The position numbers and the translations under genes are program-made. From the NCBI RefSeq assembly GCF_022898935.1, contig NZ_JALIRP010000002.1, positions 682,001 through 746,000 on the forward strand: DNA of 64,000 nt. The letters run 5' to 3'. How positions within the stretch are numbered: the first letter of the stretch is position 1; the number at the start of each line of letters is the position of its first letter. The notes under the pieces were generated by a model. That model did no database searches. It saw only the letters and a list, made by a program, of their open reading frames with translations, and was not told the origin of the DNA. Shown here piece by piece: positions 47,005 through 58,413 of the stretch. Source of the DNA: Paenibacillus mangrovi (lineage in GTDB: Bacteria; Bacillota; Bacilli; Paenibacillales; Paenibacillaceae).

Positions 47005-47313
47005 TTAATCCTCGATGTCAGGGAACGTCAATTCGTCATAGAGCTCGGTAATGCTTTCCCATTCATCGTCATCATCGATGGTCGCCAGCTCCAGATTTCC
47101 GCTCGGTGCTTTCACGACCTTCAAGATGTTGTATTCGCCACTCTGCTCCCCCGGGCTTTGCAGCACCGCATAGGTTTGGCCGCTTACTTCAAATTCCGCT
47201 GTCAGATCATAGACTTCGGTGGAACCGTCTTCATCCTCCAGCTCTACAGTCGGGCCGAATGCTTCCTTAAGCACGGAAGTCCATACAACCTGGTCTGCAG
47301 AAAAATCATTCAT
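47005..47313 (-). CDS. DUF1292 family protein (second copy)
   Basis: 102 residues from the ATG at 47313, with GGAGGT seven bases upstream. A small acidic protein beginning MNDFSADQVVWTSVLKEAFG, with VELEDEDGSTEVYDLTAEFEV and a C-terminal EWESITELYDEL. The second half aligns with the neighbouring DUF1292 gene: strands then an acidic D-D-x-E-W-E segment. Function of the family is unknown. It overlaps the upstream paralogue by eight bases, so translation is coupled. The insertion of about ten residues at the N-terminus distinguishes it. Confidence 0.8.
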   Translation of the reverse strand: MNDFSADQVVWTSVLKEAFGPTVELEDEDGSTEVYDLTAEFEVSGQTYAVLQSPGEQSGEYNILKVVKAPSGNLELATIDDDDEWESITELYDELTFPDIED

Positions 47314-47614
47314 GGTCATTACCTCCATCAAGTTCAGCAACCAACGTGTTGAAGGTTTCCTCTACGATCTCCCACTCTGCATCATCCTCGATCATGTAGA
47401 GCTTAAGGTCTTCTCCGTCTTCTTCATAACGGAATGCGTACACCTCGTCGGTATCCTCGTCCCCAGCTTCGAGCGGAACAACCATCATGTACTTGGAGTC
47501 CGATCCATCAACCTCAAACTTCATGATGACTTCGAATTCTTCCTCATTGCCTTCGTCATCGGGAATATAAATAATATCCGGTTCTTCCTCAAAATAGTTA
47601 CGCTCGTTGGCCAT
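47306..47614 (-). CDS. DUF1292 family protein (YrzB type)
   Basis: 102 residues, GGGTGATAA before the ATG. Very acidic, with EEEPDIIYIPDDEGNEEEFE and the DUF1292 core FEVDGSDSKYMMVV and DDAEWEIVEETF. B. subtilis YrzB, at the same place after yrrK, is its counterpart. Role unknown. Position between ruvX and mltG is conserved. An immediately following paralogue makes a tandem pair. Confidence 0.9.
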   Translation of the reverse strand: MANERNYFEEEPDIIYIPDDEGNEEEFEVIMKFEVDGSDSKYMMVVPLEAGDEDTDEVYAFRYEEDGEDLKLYMIEDDAEWEIVEETFNTLVAELDGGNDHE

Positions 47615-47626
47615 CTGTTATCACCC

Positions 47627-48043
47627 TCACCCTTTAGTCTTTGAGTCTAAATAATTTTGCAAAATCAAGCTTGCAGCCATTTTATCTACAACTTGCTTTC
47701 GCTTCTTCCGGCTGACATCAGCCTCAATCAGCGTCCGCTCGGCAGACACGGTTGTCAGCCGCTCATCCCACAGGTGGACGGGTAATTCCAGCATTTCCTT
47801 AAGCTTGTCAGCGAAATCAATGCAGATTTCACCTCGGGGACCAATGCTACCATTCATGTTTTTGGGCAATCCGACGACGATTTCTTCCACCTCGTTCTCA
47901 CGGACCAGGTCCGCGATACGCTGCATCTCAGAACCATCACGCCGGCGTTCCACCACTTCAAGCCCCTGGGCAGTCCATCCGAATAGATCACTGACGGCAA
48001 CACCAATTTTGCGGTCGCCGTAGTCCAACCCCATGATTCTCAT
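47627..48043 (-). CDS. ruvX: Putative pre-16S rRNA nuclease / Holliday junction resolvase-like YqgF
   Basis: 138 residues, AGGAGAGC before the ATG. RNase H-like fold: MRIMGLDYGDRKIGVAVSD (first Asp), EEIVVGLPKNMNG, LWDERLTT (conserved Glu) and KDMA-like KMAAS. YqgF family enzymes process the 5' end of 16S rRNA; the older name Holliday junction resolvase comes from the fold. B. subtilis YrrK. It is in the ireB-ruvX-DUF1292-mltG run. Confidence 0.95.
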   Translation of the reverse strand: MRIMGLDYGDRKIGVAVSDLFGWTAQGLEVVERRRDGSEMQRIADLVRENEVEEIVVGLPKNMNGSIGPRGEICIDFADKLKEMLELPVHLWDERLTTVSAERTLIEADVSRKKRKQVVDKMAASLILQNYLDSKTKG

Positions 48044-48052
48044 AAAGCTCTC

Positions 48053-48313
48053 CTATCGGTGATTGGCTAAGTAGAACCGGACCAGCTCTTCAATCAACTC
48101 ATCACGCTCTTTTTTTCTTACCAGGCTTCTGGCATTGCTATGGCGCGGAATGTAGGCCGGATCTCCAGAGAGAAGGTAACCTACGATCTGGTTAATGGGA
48201 TTGTACTCCTTTTCAACCAGCGCGTCATACACCGTCAGAAGGATATCCTTGGAGGATGCTTCCTTCTCATCGCCCTTAACACTAAACTTCATTGTCTTAT
48301 CCATGGAGTCCAT
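48053..48313 (-). CDS. IreB family regulatory phosphoprotein
   Basis: 86 residues from the ATG at 48313 (AGGTG six bases upstream); a GTG three codons earlier is possible. [12 protein letters not shown] and [21 protein letters not shown] are near-invariant family features. In enterococci IreB is phosphorylated by the PASTA kinase IreK and limits cephalosporin resistance; B. subtilis YrzL/ReoM regulates peptidoglycan precursor synthesis. It starts a run with ruvX and mltG, and is separated from alaS by a terminator. Confidence 0.95.
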   Translation of the reverse strand: MDSMDKTMKFSVKGDEKEASSKDILLTVYDALVEKEYNPINQIVGYLLSGDPAYIPRHSNARSLVRKKERDELIEELVRFYLANHR

Positions 48314-48483
48314 TTGTGACACCTCGCTTCTTCAAAAGCATACCTAGGCATACTTTGATGAATTGATTCATTAGGCTTCATATCTTCTTCTAATATAACA
48401 TACTCATCCCGCTGTAAGTAAACTCCAAGGACAAATAAAACGAAATTTATTCGAATTATATGCCATAGCTTTTATTTTTAATC

Positions 48484-48529
48484 AAAGGCTTTTGCAAAAC
48501 CTTATTTTCGGGTAACTGCAAAAGCCTTT
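48484..48529 (-). terminator. Terminator of alaS
   Basis: A 13-bp perfect stem AAAGGCTTTTGCA/TGCAAAAGCCTTT, 15 bases after the alaS stop. It separates alaS from the ireB operon. Confidence 0.85.
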
Positions 48530-48543
48530 CAAAAACCTATATT

Positions 48544-51162
48544 TTACGCCTTGGATACGAGCTCTTCGGCAAGCTTCAGTGCTTCATCCAGTTTGCTTGC
48601 GTCTTTAGCCCCTGCCTGCGCCATGTCCGGACGGCCGCCGCCGCCTCCGCCGCAGACCGAAGCGATTTCTTTGACCAGTTTGCCTGCATGCAGACCGGAC
48701 TTGATCAGCTCCTGCGGTACAGAAACGACGAAGTTGACTTTATCTTCAATCGCCGCACCGAGTACCAGTACAGCCGATGGAAGCTTGTTCTTCAGCTCAT
48801 CCGCAAGCGTACGAAGTCCATCCATGCTGCCAACGCTGACACGGACCGCGAGCAGTTCTTTGCCGCCAACCGTTTTCACTTGATCTGTCAGCTGTCCAGC
48901 TTCAATCATGCTCAGCTTGCTTTGCAGCGATTCATTTTCCCGGCTGAGCTCTTTCATTTGAGCATGAACCGATTCGATGCGCTTCGGCACGTCATTCAGA
49001 TTGGATTTGAGCAGCTCAGCAGACTGCTTGAGCAGATCGAGCTGACCTTCAATATACTGGTAAGCGGAACGGCCGGTTACCGCTTCGATCCGGCGGACAC
49101 CGGAACCGATGCCGCTTTCGCTTACCAGTTTGAAGATGCCGATCTCCGATGTGTTGCTGACATGACAGCCGCCGCAAAGCTCAAGGCTGAATTCTCCAAC
49201 CTGAACGACACGCACAACGTCACCGTATTTTTCACCGAAGAGCGCCATGGCACCCATCGACTTGGCTTCATCAATCGGCTTGTATTCAATATTCACGTTA
49301 ATACCGTTCCAGATCTGTTCGTTGACGCGGCGCTCAATATCTGCCAGCTCTTCAGGTGTGATGCTGCCGAAATGTGAGAAGTCGAAACGCAGACGTTGTG
49401 GCTCTACCAAGGAACCTGCCTGATTGACATGCTCGCCGAGCACTTCTTTTAATGCCTTATGCAGCAGGTGCGTAGCCGTATGGTTTTTAACAATATCACG
49501 GCGCTTGGCTTGATCTACTTCCGCTTTAACCGTTTCGCCAACCTTCAGTTCACCGGCTTCCACCGTCACAACATGCACATGCTGGCCATGCGGAGCCTTG
49601 TACAGGCCTTCGACTTTTGCGGTGACGCTTCCGCCGCGCAGAAGACCCTGGTCGCTGACCTGACCGCCGCTTTCGGCATAGAAAGGCGTCGAATCCAGAA
49701 TAACCTGGCACGATTGCCCTTCACCGGCAACGTCCACCATGGTATCGTCCACAATAAGAGCCAAAATTTTCGATTCGGTTACGGTGTCATTATATCCAAC
49801 AAACTCGCTTTTAACCGTATAGTCGGAAAGCACGCCGCCCTGTACCTTCATGCCGCCGTTATCTTGACGGGCTGCACGCGCGCGGTCGCGCTGCTCTTGC
49901 ATGGAAGCATCGAAGCCTTCACGGTCCACAGTAAGTCCATGCTCCATCGCATAGTCTTCCGTCAAATCAAGCGGAAATCCGTAGGTATCGTACAGCTTGA
50001 AGGCATCGGAACCGCTGATCATTTTGCTGCTCTCCAGAGCCTTTTTGCTTATATCCTCAAGAATGGCAAGACCTTCAGTGAGCGTTTCATGGAAACGTTC
50101 TTCCTCGGTACGGATAACTTTCTCGATAAACTCGCGTTTCTCGACAACCTCAGGGTAGTATACGCCCATAATGTCGCCGACAGTTTCCGTCAGTGTATAC
50201 AGGAATGGACGGTCCAGACCCAGCACTTTTCCGTAACGTACGGCACGGCGGAGCAAGCGGCGGATGACATATCCACGTCCTTCATTGGAAGGCAGTACGC
50301 CGTCAGCTACGGCAAAAGCAACCGTACGAATATGGTCGGCAATGACTTTAAGCGCCACGTCTTTCTCTACGCTATCGTTGTATTTAACGCCTGCTAGCTT
50401 GGCCGTTTGCTGGATGATCGGCTGGAACAGATCGGTGTCGAAGTTCGAATCCACATCCTGCAGAATGGAAGCAAAACGCTCCAGGCCGGCGCCTGTATCA
50501 ATATTTTTGTTCGGAAGCGGCGTATAGGAGCCGTCCTTATTGTGGTTGAACTGCGAGAATACAAGGTTCCATACTTCGAGGAAACGTTCATTTTCTCCGC
50601 CCGGGAACATTTCAGGATCAGACAGATCTCCGTATGCCTCACCGCGGTCATAGAAAATTTCGGTACAAGGTCCGCAAGGGCCTTCGCCGATATCCCAGAA
50701 GTTGTCCTCCAGCTTTACAATGCGCTCAGCCGGCAGGCCGATTTTTTCATTCCAGAACTTGAAGGCTTCCTCATCTTCCGGATACACCGTTACAGACAAA
50801 CGCTCCGGATCAAAGCCGATCCATTCCTTGCCGGTTAGAAACTCCCAAGCCCATGTAATGGCTTCTTCTTTAAAATAATCGCCGATCGAGAAGTTGCCGA
50901 GCATTTCGAAAAACGTGTGGTGACGGCGGGTTTTGCCCACATTCTCGATATCGTTGGTACGGATACATTTCTGCGAGTTCGTCAGACGCGGATTCTCAGG
51001 GCTGATCCGTCCGTCGAAATACGGCTTCAGCGGCGCCATTCCCGCATTAATCCACAGAAGGGATGGGTCGTTGTGCGGAACGAGCGGAGCGCTCGGTTCG
51101 ATCTTGTGTCCTTTACTTGCGAAAAATTCCAGCCATTTGGAACGGATTTCACTTGCTTTCAT
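48544..51162 (-). CDS. alaS: Alanine--tRNA ligase
   Basis: 872 residues, GGAGG 9 bases before the ATG. Class II synthetase that charges tRNA-Ala. N-terminal catalytic core ([14 protein letters not shown], and [18 protein letters not shown]), editing domain with zinc-site [11 protein letters not shown] and CGGCHV, and a C-terminal C-Ala domain ending with a Gly-rich [19 protein letters not shown] stretch. An alanine T-box sits upstream, so transcription should rise when uncharged tRNA-Ala accumulates. Confidence 0.98.
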   Translation of the reverse strand: MKASEIRSKWLEFFASKGHKIEPSAPLVPHNDPSLLWINAGMAPLKPYFDGRISPENPRLTNSQKCIRTNDIENVGKTRRHHTFFEMLGNFSIGDYFKEEAITWAWEFLTGKEWIGFDPERLSVTVYPEDEEAFKFWNEKIGLPAERIVKLEDNFWDIGEGPCGPCTEIFYDRGEAYGDLSDPEMFPGGENERFLEVWNLVFSQFNHNKDGSYTPLPNKNIDTGAGLERFASILQDVDSNFDTDLFQPIIQQTAKLAGVKYNDSVEKDVALKVIADHIRTVAFAVADGVLPSNEGRGYVIRRLLRRAVRYGKVLGLDRPFLYTLTETVGDIMGVYYPEVVEKREFIEKVIRTEEERFHETLTEGLAILEDISKKALESSKMISGSDAFKLYDTYGFPLDLTEDYAMEHGLTVDREGFDASMQEQRDRARAARQDNGGMKVQGGVLSDYTVKSEFVGYNDTVTESKILALIVDDTMVDVAGEGQSCQVILDSTPFYAESGGQVSDQGLLRGGSVTAKVEGLYKAPHGQHVHVVTVEAGELKVGETVKAEVDQAKRRDIVKNHTATHLLHKALKEVLGEHVNQAGSLVEPQRLRFDFSHFGSITPEELADIERRVNEQIWNGINVNIEYKPIDEAKSMGAMALFGEKYGDVVRVVQVGEFSLELCGGCHVSNTSEIGIFKLVSESGIGSGVRRIEAVTGRSAYQYIEGQLDLLKQSAELLKSNLNDVPKRIESVHAQMKELSRENESLQSKLSMIEAGQLTDQVKTVGGKELLAVRVSVGSMDGLRTLADELKNKLPSAVLVLGAAIEDKVNFVVSVPQELIKSGLHAGKLVKEIASVCGGGGGGRPDMAQAGAKDASKLDEALKLAEELVSKA

Positions 51163-51217
51163 GATTTACAGCCTCCAGATTTAAATTGGTCTTTCTTTCA
51201 GTAAATCCTTAGAAAGA

Positions 51218-51530
51218 AACATAAAAACGCCCCTGAAATAATTTCAGGGACGATCATATCGCGGTACCACCCTGGTTATCGCTCTTCGTATCCACAGCAT
51301 TCAAAGCACCTTCGTGTATGCCGCTGCTACCCTGGAGCGATCTCCTCGTAATAGCCTGTAACGGGGCCAGCCGGCGGGGTTTGCCCGCACTCAGAAATCA
51401 GCTTTCCGGTCAGCGCACGCATGCGGATTCTTGCAGCCAACACGCGGGACGCGTGAGGAATCCGTTCTCTGTCACATGGAGCATTTCTGCCGTACTTTAT
51501 TTCATCGTCGTTTTGTCCATTTTGCTCATA
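51218..51530 (-). promoter_or_regulatory. T-box leader of alaS
   Basis: On the minus strand the invariant T-box CAGGGTGGTACCGCG is followed by the terminator CGTCCCTGAAA...TTTCAGGGGCG and TTTTTA. Upstream lies a long Stem I with AGAGAA. A GCT triplet at 51402-51400 is the best candidate Ala specifier, consistent with the alaS gene. The upper edge of the leader is approximate. Confidence 0.9.
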
Positions 51531-51576
51531 TGTAATCAAGTATATCGGCGCTGCAATTGAATGTCAATGAGGCAGC

Positions 51577-52644
51577 TTATATGGTTTTCCTCTTCACATA
51601 ATAAGCAAATATATGCTGAATCAGCACCTTGAGCACCGCAAAAAACGGAACCGCCAGAATTAGGCCCACGATGCCTGCGAGCTCTCCGCCAACGAGGAGC
51701 GCAAAAATGATCATCATCGGGTGAAGATTGAGCTTTTTGCCCACCACCTGCGGCGAAATCACATTGCTTTCGAGCAGCTGGCAGATCCAGTTGACGGCAA
51801 CGACGAGCAGTACCAATTTCCATGAGATGGTCGATGCCATTACCACAGCCGGAGCTGCCCCCAGAAATGGCCCGAGGTAGGGAACAATATTGAATACAGC
51901 GACGATGCTGGCCATCAGGAGCGCGTACGGCATGTTGATCAGCATATATCCGATGTAGGCCAGAACACCAATGATTACGCAGACCAGAAACTGTCCCCGC
52001 ACGTAATTTCCGAGCGCAAAATCAATTTCCCTGAGCAGGCTGACCGTAGCTTTTCTCCGGGAACGGGGTAGATAAGATACGATAGCTCTCTCGAAAACGT
52101 CGAAGTCCTTGAGAATATAGAAAATGAGAAACGGGATGATGAATAAATTCAAAACCACATTAATGGTCGTTCCGATATTGTCGATAAATTCGGAAATGCC
52201 TGTCGCCAGCCTCTCTTCCCATTGTAAAAACCATCGGTCCACGCCGGCCATCACCCCGTCCGGAAGATACTCCTGATCCAGCCTTGTCATCAGACTCTGG
52301 GCATGCATGGTCATCTCAGGAAGATGGTCATTCAGCTCCTCCATCTGCTCCACTAGCATTGGAATCATATTGATGAGAATGACAGCCAGGCAGGTCAGAA
52401 ACACGGCATAGATCAGCAGCACCGCTATACTTCGCGGCATCTTCCGGTCTGCCAGCATGCAGACGACGGGATTCAGCACATACGAAATGATCATCGCCAC
52501 GATAAATGGTGCCAGAATGGCTTTGAGAAAGTGGTATATATTCATAAACATGGGGCGAAGCAGCCATATGAAATAGAGCGCGATAAGGCCGAGGATGACC
52601 CAAATCAATAAATGAAACCATTTGTTTGCGGTCAGTTTCTCCAA
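51577..52644 (-). CDS. AI-2E family transporter-like membrane protein
   Basis: 355 residues, TTG start with AAAGGAGG upstream. Seven or eight hydrophobic segments, starting WFHLLIWVILGLIALYF, with the PFIVAMIISYVLNPVV and FNIVPYLGPFLGAAPAVVMA motifs of the family. B. subtilis YrrI is the counterpart in this cluster. Family members include TqsA-like exporters and Na+/H+ antiporters, so substrate is open. It lies immediately before the alaS T-box on the same strand; the T-box suggests separate transcription of alaS. Confidence 0.9.
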   Translation of the reverse strand: MEKLTANKWFHLLIWVILGLIALYFIWLLRPMFMNIYHFLKAILAPFIVAMIISYVLNPVVCMLADRKMPRSIAVLLIYAVFLTCLAVILINMIPMLVEQMEELNDHLPEMTMHAQSLMTRLDQEYLPDGVMAGVDRWFLQWEERLATGISEFIDNIGTTINVVLNLFIIPFLIFYILKDFDVFERAIVSYLPRSRRKATVSLLREIDFALGNYVRGQFLVCVIIGVLAYIGYMLINMPYALLMASIVAVFNIVPYLGPFLGAAPAVVMASTISWKLVLLVVAVNWICQLLESNVISPQVVGKKLNLHPMMIIFALLVGGELAGIVGLILAVPFFAVLKVLIQHIFAYYVKRKTI

Positions 52645-52749
52645 GCGGTTGTCCTCCTTTTGGACTTGCTGTACACGTTATTATATGTACGAAAGGAAAA
52701 AATTAACCTTCAACCTCATCCAGTTACAAGCCCCGCATGCCAAAAGAAA

Positions 52750-52790
52750 CCCATCACTAACGTGCGCCGCAAGCGGGCGCTAGTGATGGG
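52750..52790. terminator. Terminator after the zinc-ribbon gene
   Basis: CCCATCACTA pairs with TAGTGATGGG, with an inner GCGCC/GGGCGC stem; T-rich tracts on both strands (CTTCTTTTTT on plus, TTTCTTTTGG on minus). Confidence 0.85.
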
Positions 52791-52829
52791 CTTCTTTTTT
52801 AACAAACACGTATGTTCATAAGTTCACTT

Positions 52830-53042
52830 TCAGTTGGATGCATGAATCTGCGGGAAATCCTGAGGGACTTCTTCGAAAAACAGATCATCCAGCGAACTGA
52901 GTGTTCCATCTTCCTCTACCTGGTACACGGACATTTTTTCTCCGTTGACCGTCAGTTCGATAAAGCAGCCCCAGCAATAAAACTGGTGGGAACCGATTTT
53001 ACCGATATCTTTGGAATTGCAGTTGGGACATCTCATATTCAT
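52830..53042 (-). CDS. Small zinc-ribbon-like protein
   Basis: 70 residues, ATG at 53042 after AGGTGATAT. Two CxxC pairs (CPNC at about 5-8, CWGC at about 23-26) suggest one zinc site. The rest is acidic. It follows the PRC-barrel gene after seven bases and precedes a strong terminator, so it is the end of that transcript. Function not known; it resembles short proteins found beside yrrD in related genomes but I cannot name it with certainty. Confidence 0.75.
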   Translation of the reverse strand: MNMRCPNCNSKDIGKIGSHQFYCWGCFIELTVNGEKMSVYQVEEDGTLSSLDDLFFEEVPQDFPQIHASN

Positions 53043-53049
53043 ATATCAC

Positions 53050-53571
53050 CTATCCGTTGTCAGAATGAATGGTTCTCTCCAAGCGCTCTTCGCTCATTGG
53101 CGGGACCATTATCGCATTTTTGCCGATGGACATGCCCTCTACAAGCAGCAGCCATTTGCGGCCTTCCATCAAATCCGAGACGAAGCCGTCGCTGATTTCC
53201 AGACCTAATATTGTATTTCCCATTTCCTGGTCAAAATAAACGTCCGTTACTTTCCCAAGCAGGACGCCATCCTCTGTTAAGACATTCAAGTCCTTTAATT
53301 TATTTTTACCCAGAAGATAAGTGAATTTTATGTCGTCGGCCGTCGTCTTCCGAACAGCCTGTTGATTACGAATCATCACAGCGTCTTCACCGTAAGCCAT
53401 AATATCCTTCCAGGACACCGACTTGGCCGAACCGGAGAAAAACCCTGTGCTCTCAAGTACAAGAGCTTGGATCTCCCAGCATTCGCTGATCAATACATCG
53501 CAGATTTTTCCGATTTCTTTACCTTCCTCTATATCAAAAACATCAAGACCGATCAATTCTTGAAACTTCAT
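53050..53571 (-). CDS. PRC-barrel domain protein (YrrD-like)
   Basis: 173 residues, GGTGGG before the ATG. Two PRC-barrel modules: MKFQELIGLDVFDIEEGKEIG (about 1-75) and KLKDLNVLTEDGVLLGK (about 90-160). The family is thought to bind RNA or ribosomal partners (as in RimM) or to act in membrane regulation; here the role is unknown. B. subtilis yrrD sits in the same cluster, near yrrI and alaS. It forms a pair with the zinc-ribbon gene. Confidence 0.85.
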   Translation of the reverse strand: MKFQELIGLDVFDIEEGKEIGKICDVLISECWEIQALVLESTGFFSGSAKSVSWKDIMAYGEDAVMIRNQQAVRKTTADDIKFTYLLGKNKLKDLNVLTEDGVLLGKVTDVYFDQEMGNTILGLEISDGFVSDLMEGRKWLLLVEGMSIGKNAIMVPPMSEERLERTIHSDNG

Positions 53572-53715
53572 AGCAAGGATCCCACCTATCCCTATTTAGA
53601 TTGAAACCAAGGAAATCCCGGCTAAAGCGGGACGGATGCCTCACAGGCACCCGAGTCCTTTCGTCTCAGGATGGTACGGAACACTCATCCCTCCTTGTCC
53701 ATACATAGAGAATCC

Positions 53716-54867
53716 TTAACTTCTATTACGTAAACGACGAAGAATAGTTGCAATTTTTTGGGCGGTGTATTCCATATCTTCAGTAGTATTACCCAATCCA
53801 AAGCTAAAACGAATCGCGGAACGCAAAACATTTTGTGGAAGTTTCATAGCTTGGAGTACATGTGACACTTCAAGGGAACCCGAGGTGCATGCCGAGCCGC
53901 TGGCCGCCGCAATGCCTTCCATATCCAGATTCATCAGGAGCGTCTCCGTGTCTGTGTCCGAGAAGCTGATATTCAGAATGTGAGGTAAAAATTCAGAGGG
54001 ATGTCCGTTGATGACAAACGATTTTGGTCCAAGTTCCTCTCCGAGCAAGCGGATAAACGTATGCCGGAGCATGAGATCATGATCTCTGCGTTCCTCCAGA
54101 TGAGCTGACGCAAGCTCAACAGCTTTGGCGAAGCCGGCGATGCCTGCCATATTTTCCGTGCCTGCGCGGCGTTTTTTCTCCTGCAGTCCTCCGTGCAGTC
54201 TGGGTGTCAGATGAACCCCGCGGCGGACATAAAGCGCGCCCACTCCCTGAGGACCATTGATTTTATGGGCGGAAAAGCTCATAAGATCTACGGGCAACAC
54301 ATGGCAGGAAATTGGAATAGCCCCTAAAGCCTGAACCGCATCCACATGAAAAAGAATGCCGCGGCTTCTAGCGAGCTCGCCAATCTCCTTAATCGGCTGA
54401 ATGGAACCCACCTCATTATTGGCGTACATGATGCTGATCAGCACCGTATCTTCAGTAAGTGCATTCTCCACATCTGCTGTGTGAACCCGTCCCGTAGAAT
54501 CTACCGGCAGATAGGTTACGTGGTATCCCTGCTTTTCCAGCTCTTCGCAGGCATGCAGTACCGCATGATGTTCGATCGATGAAGTTATGATATGCTTCCC
54601 GGCGCCTTCCATCGCGGACAATGCGCCGAACAAGGCAAGATTGTCGCTTTCTGTTCCGCCCGCAGTAAAGACTAGTTCGTCGGGATAGCATCCAAGAGAC
54701 TGTGCAATCCGGTCTCTGGCGCCGCTCATCGTTCTCTTGGCAGAACGGCCGAAAGCATGCACGCTGGATGCGTTACCGAACTGACCGGTCATCACTCTCA
54801 TCATTTCCTCAGCAACTTCTGGATGTACGGGTGTGGATGCCGCATGATCCAAATAAATGGAATTCAT
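53716..54867 (-). CDS. Cysteine desulfurase (IscS/NifS family, YrvO type)
   Basis: 383 residues, GGAGATG before the ATG. PLP enzyme that takes sulfur from cysteine as a persulfide. PLP lysine K202 in FSAHKINGPQG, active cysteine C327 in SGSACTSGSLEV. MNSIYLDHAASTPV and HHAVLHACEEL are typical. In B. subtilis YrvO supplies sulfur to MnmA for 2-thiouridine; mnmA is 700 bases away here, divergently transcribed. It follows the CymR gene after 15 bases and likely shares its transcript. Confidence 0.96.
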   Translation of the reverse strand: MNSIYLDHAASTPVHPEVAEEMMRVMTGQFGNASSVHAFGRSAKRTMSGARDRIAQSLGCYPDELVFTAGGTESDNLALFGALSAMEGAGKHIITSSIEHHAVLHACEELEKQGYHVTYLPVDSTGRVHTADVENALTEDTVLISIMYANNEVGSIQPIKEIGELARSRGILFHVDAVQALGAIPISCHVLPVDLMSFSAHKINGPQGVGALYVRRGVHLTPRLHGGLQEKKRRAGTENMAGIAGFAKAVELASAHLEERRDHDLMLRHTFIRLLGEELGPKSFVINGHPSEFLPHILNISFSDTDTETLLMNLDMEGIAAASGSACTSGSLEVSHVLQAMKLPQNVLRSAIRFSFGLGNTTEDMEYTAQKIATILRRLRNRS

Positions 54868-54882
54868 TATTGCATCTCCTTT

Positions 54883-55302
54883 TTAAATATAGAACATGTA
54901 GTTATCGGCAGCGTCCTGCTCCTGATAGGATATCAAATCAAACAGCGTGGTCGAGTCCAGCACATTGGCAATACCGTCACGGATGCGAAGCCACAGGTTG
55001 CGCTTGGCCGGATCGTCTTCTTCCGTAAAATCAACCGGAGAGATCGGGCCCTCGAGAACACGGATGACATCTCCTGCCGTAATCTCAGCTGCATCGCGGG
55101 AAAGAACGTAACCGCCGTACGCGCCGCGGATACTTTTGACCAGTCCCGCATTCCTGAGCGGTGCAATCAGCTGCTCCAGATAGTGCTCGGAAAGCTGGTT
55201 TTTCTCGGCAATACTTTTCAAGGAGATCGGGCCCTCGCCGTATTTTGCCGCAAGCTCCATCATTATAGTCAGGCCATAACGCCCTTTTGTTGATATCTTC
55301 AA
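54883..55302 (-). CDS. cymR: Rrf2-family regulator of cysteine metabolism, CymR
   Basis: 139 residues from a TTG at 55302, after GAGGTG, giving MKISTKGRYGLTIMMELA as in CymR proteins. Winged helix-turn-helix (about 1-60; SLKSIAEKNQLSEHYLEQLI, VKSIRGAYGGYVL). The Rrf2 iron-sulfur cysteines are absent, as in CymR. In Bacillus and Staphylococcus CymR with CysK represses sulfur-uptake genes. Located directly before the desulfurase gene, suggesting joint control. The size matches B. subtilis CymR. Confidence 0.93.
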   Translation of the reverse strand: MKISTKGRYGLTIMMELAAKYGEGPISLKSIAEKNQLSEHYLEQLIAPLRNAGLVKSIRGAYGGYVLSRDAAEITAGDVIRVLEGPISPVDFTEEDDPAKRNLWLRIRDGIANVLDSTTLFDLISYQEQDAADNYMFYI

Positions 55303-56760
<1,458 letters not shown>

Positions 56761-56770
56761 CACAGACGTT

Positions 56771-56808
56771 AAGCCATTGCCCGGTGAACCTGCGGCAGTG
56801 GCTTTTTT
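56771..56808 (+). terminator. Terminator of mnmA
   Basis: AGCCATTGCC pairs with GGCAGTGGCT around a 12-base loop; TTTTTT follows. Confidence 0.85.
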
Positions 56809-56878
56809 GTCTGTGCAACACATTCTCTACGACACCTGCGGAATCCTGCTCAAATCTGAATATTTCCCCGTAAAACGA

Positions 56879-58204
56879 TCACTCTTCCCTGGAAAGGAAC
56901 TGATTACGCCGGCGCTCCTGGTTGATCCGGATTTTCGCTTCGTTTCCCTGCTCCGTTGCCTGGTAGAATACCCGCCGCGAAATCTCCTTCGGCAAATAAT
57001 CCTGTTTAACGTAATGCCCCGGAAAGTCGTGGGGATATTTGTAGCCTTCATGACCAAGCTTCACGGCGCCTTTGTAATGCGTGTCCCGCAGATGCAGCGG
57101 AACCTCCGCCGACTTCATGTCGTCAATTGCCGTCATCGCCCGTGAGATCGCCGTGTAGACCGCGTTGGATTTCGGGCTCTCCACCGCAAACAAAATCGCT
57201 TGTGCAATATTGAGCTTCGCTTCCGGCCAGCCGTTATTCCGGTAAGCCTCAAGCGCACTCACGGCCTGAACCATCGCCTGCGGGTTCGCAAGGCCGATAT
57301 CCTCGCTGCTCGCGGCGATCAGGCGACGGATGAACACCATCGGGTCCATCCCGAGCTTCTCAACCGCGTAGAGAAACCAGAAAAGTGCAGCGTCACTGGA
57401 GCCGCGGATGCTCTTATGGAAGGCGGACAGAACGTCGTACTGCGTCGACTCGTCTGCTCGCACGGTTGGACGGCGGATCGATTCCTCCGCGACCTCAAGC
57501 GTAACATGCACGGTGCCGTCATGTTCCGGCGGCGTCGTCATCGCCGCAAGCTCCAGCGCGTTTAGCGCCCTACGGATGTCTCCGTTCGCCATCGTAGCAA
57601 TATGCTGGAGAGCCTCCTCATCGACCTTAAGCTGCATGAATCCGAGCCCCTTGTCCCTATCTGTAAGCGCACGCTTCATCGCAACCAGCGAATGCTCCTT
57701 TGTCAAAGGCTGCAGCTGGAACAAGGTCGAGCGGCTCATCAAGGCCCCGTTCACGTAATGGAACGGGTTCTCCGTCGTCGCCCCGATAAAAATGATCGTG
57801 CCCTTCTCAACCGCAGGCAGCAGCGCGTCCTGACGAGAGCTGTTGAAACGGTGCACCTCGTCCAGAAACAGAATCGTCTTCGTGCCGTACATCGCTTTAT
57901 TGGTCTGTGCACGGTCGATCACTTCGCGCACGTCTTTGACGGAAGCGTCCACCGCATTCAGACGGACAAAGTCCGCTTGCGTCTTTTGCGAAATGATATG
58001 CGCCAGCGTCGTCTTCCCGCACCCCGGCGGACCGTACAATAGAATGGAAGATACCTGATCCGCTTCAATCGCCCGGCGCAGCAGCTTGCCAGGGCCTACG
58101 ATTTGTTCCTGCCCGATATATTCATCCAGACTGGTCGGACGCATCCGGTCGGCTAGAAGCCTGCCGCTCGGCTCCGACTCCTGCTGGAAAGAAAATAAGT
58201 CCAT
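56879..58204 (-). CDS. rarA: Replication-associated recombination protein A (AAA ATPase)
   Basis: 441 residues. Walker A GPPGCGKTT (58-66), Walker B ILFLDEVHRF (111-120), a sensor region with GATTENP, and the C-terminal tetramerisation part (KHEGYKYPHDFPGHYVKQDYLP region). MgsA/RarA acts at stalled replication forks. Start at the ATG 58204; the upstream ribosome site is weak (GGACGTG). B. subtilis yrvN is at the same spot relative to cymR. It is convergent with mnmA. Confidence 0.95.
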   Translation of the reverse strand: MDLFSFQQESEPSGRLLADRMRPTSLDEYIGQEQIVGPGKLLRRAIEADQVSSILLYGPPGCGKTTLAHIISQKTQADFVRLNAVDASVKDVREVIDRAQTNKAMYGTKTILFLDEVHRFNSSRQDALLPAVEKGTIIFIGATTENPFHYVNGALMSRSTLFQLQPLTKEHSLVAMKRALTDRDKGLGFMQLKVDEEALQHIATMANGDIRRALNALELAAMTTPPEHDGTVHVTLEVAEESIRRPTVRADESTQYDVLSAFHKSIRGSSDAALFWFLYAVEKLGMDPMVFIRRLIAASSEDIGLANPQAMVQAVSALEAYRNNGWPEAKLNIAQAILFAVESPKSNAVYTAISRAMTAIDDMKSAEVPLHLRDTHYKGAVKLGHEGYKYPHDFPGHYVKQDYLPKEISRRVFYQATEQGNEAKIRINQERRRNQFLSREE

Positions 58205-58315
58205 GTGAATTCACGTCCTTGAGCTATTTTTTAATATATGCTGTCCTCCTATCATACCATATCAGGCAGTGCGGATCATGCGTTCGTATTGTTGTTGAAA
58301 CCTAAAGGATTTACG

Positions 58316-58347
58316 CAAAAAAAATAGCCGTTCTCCTATGAACGGCT
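58316..58347 (-). terminator. Terminator of the CD3324-type gene
   Basis: AGCCGTTC/GAACGGCT hairpin with a six-base loop, followed on the minus strand by ATTTTTTTT. It lies 67 bases beyond the stop codon. Confidence 0.85.
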
Positions 58348-58413
58348 TGTGGCGGCTATATGTTAACTTTTAACGGAAATCGAATATTCAAATGCACATA
58401 AAAAATGAAATGG

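Noticed and set aside
49459..50397. Open frame of 312 codons on the plus strand
   Set aside because: Antisense to alaS and without ribosome site or known motif.
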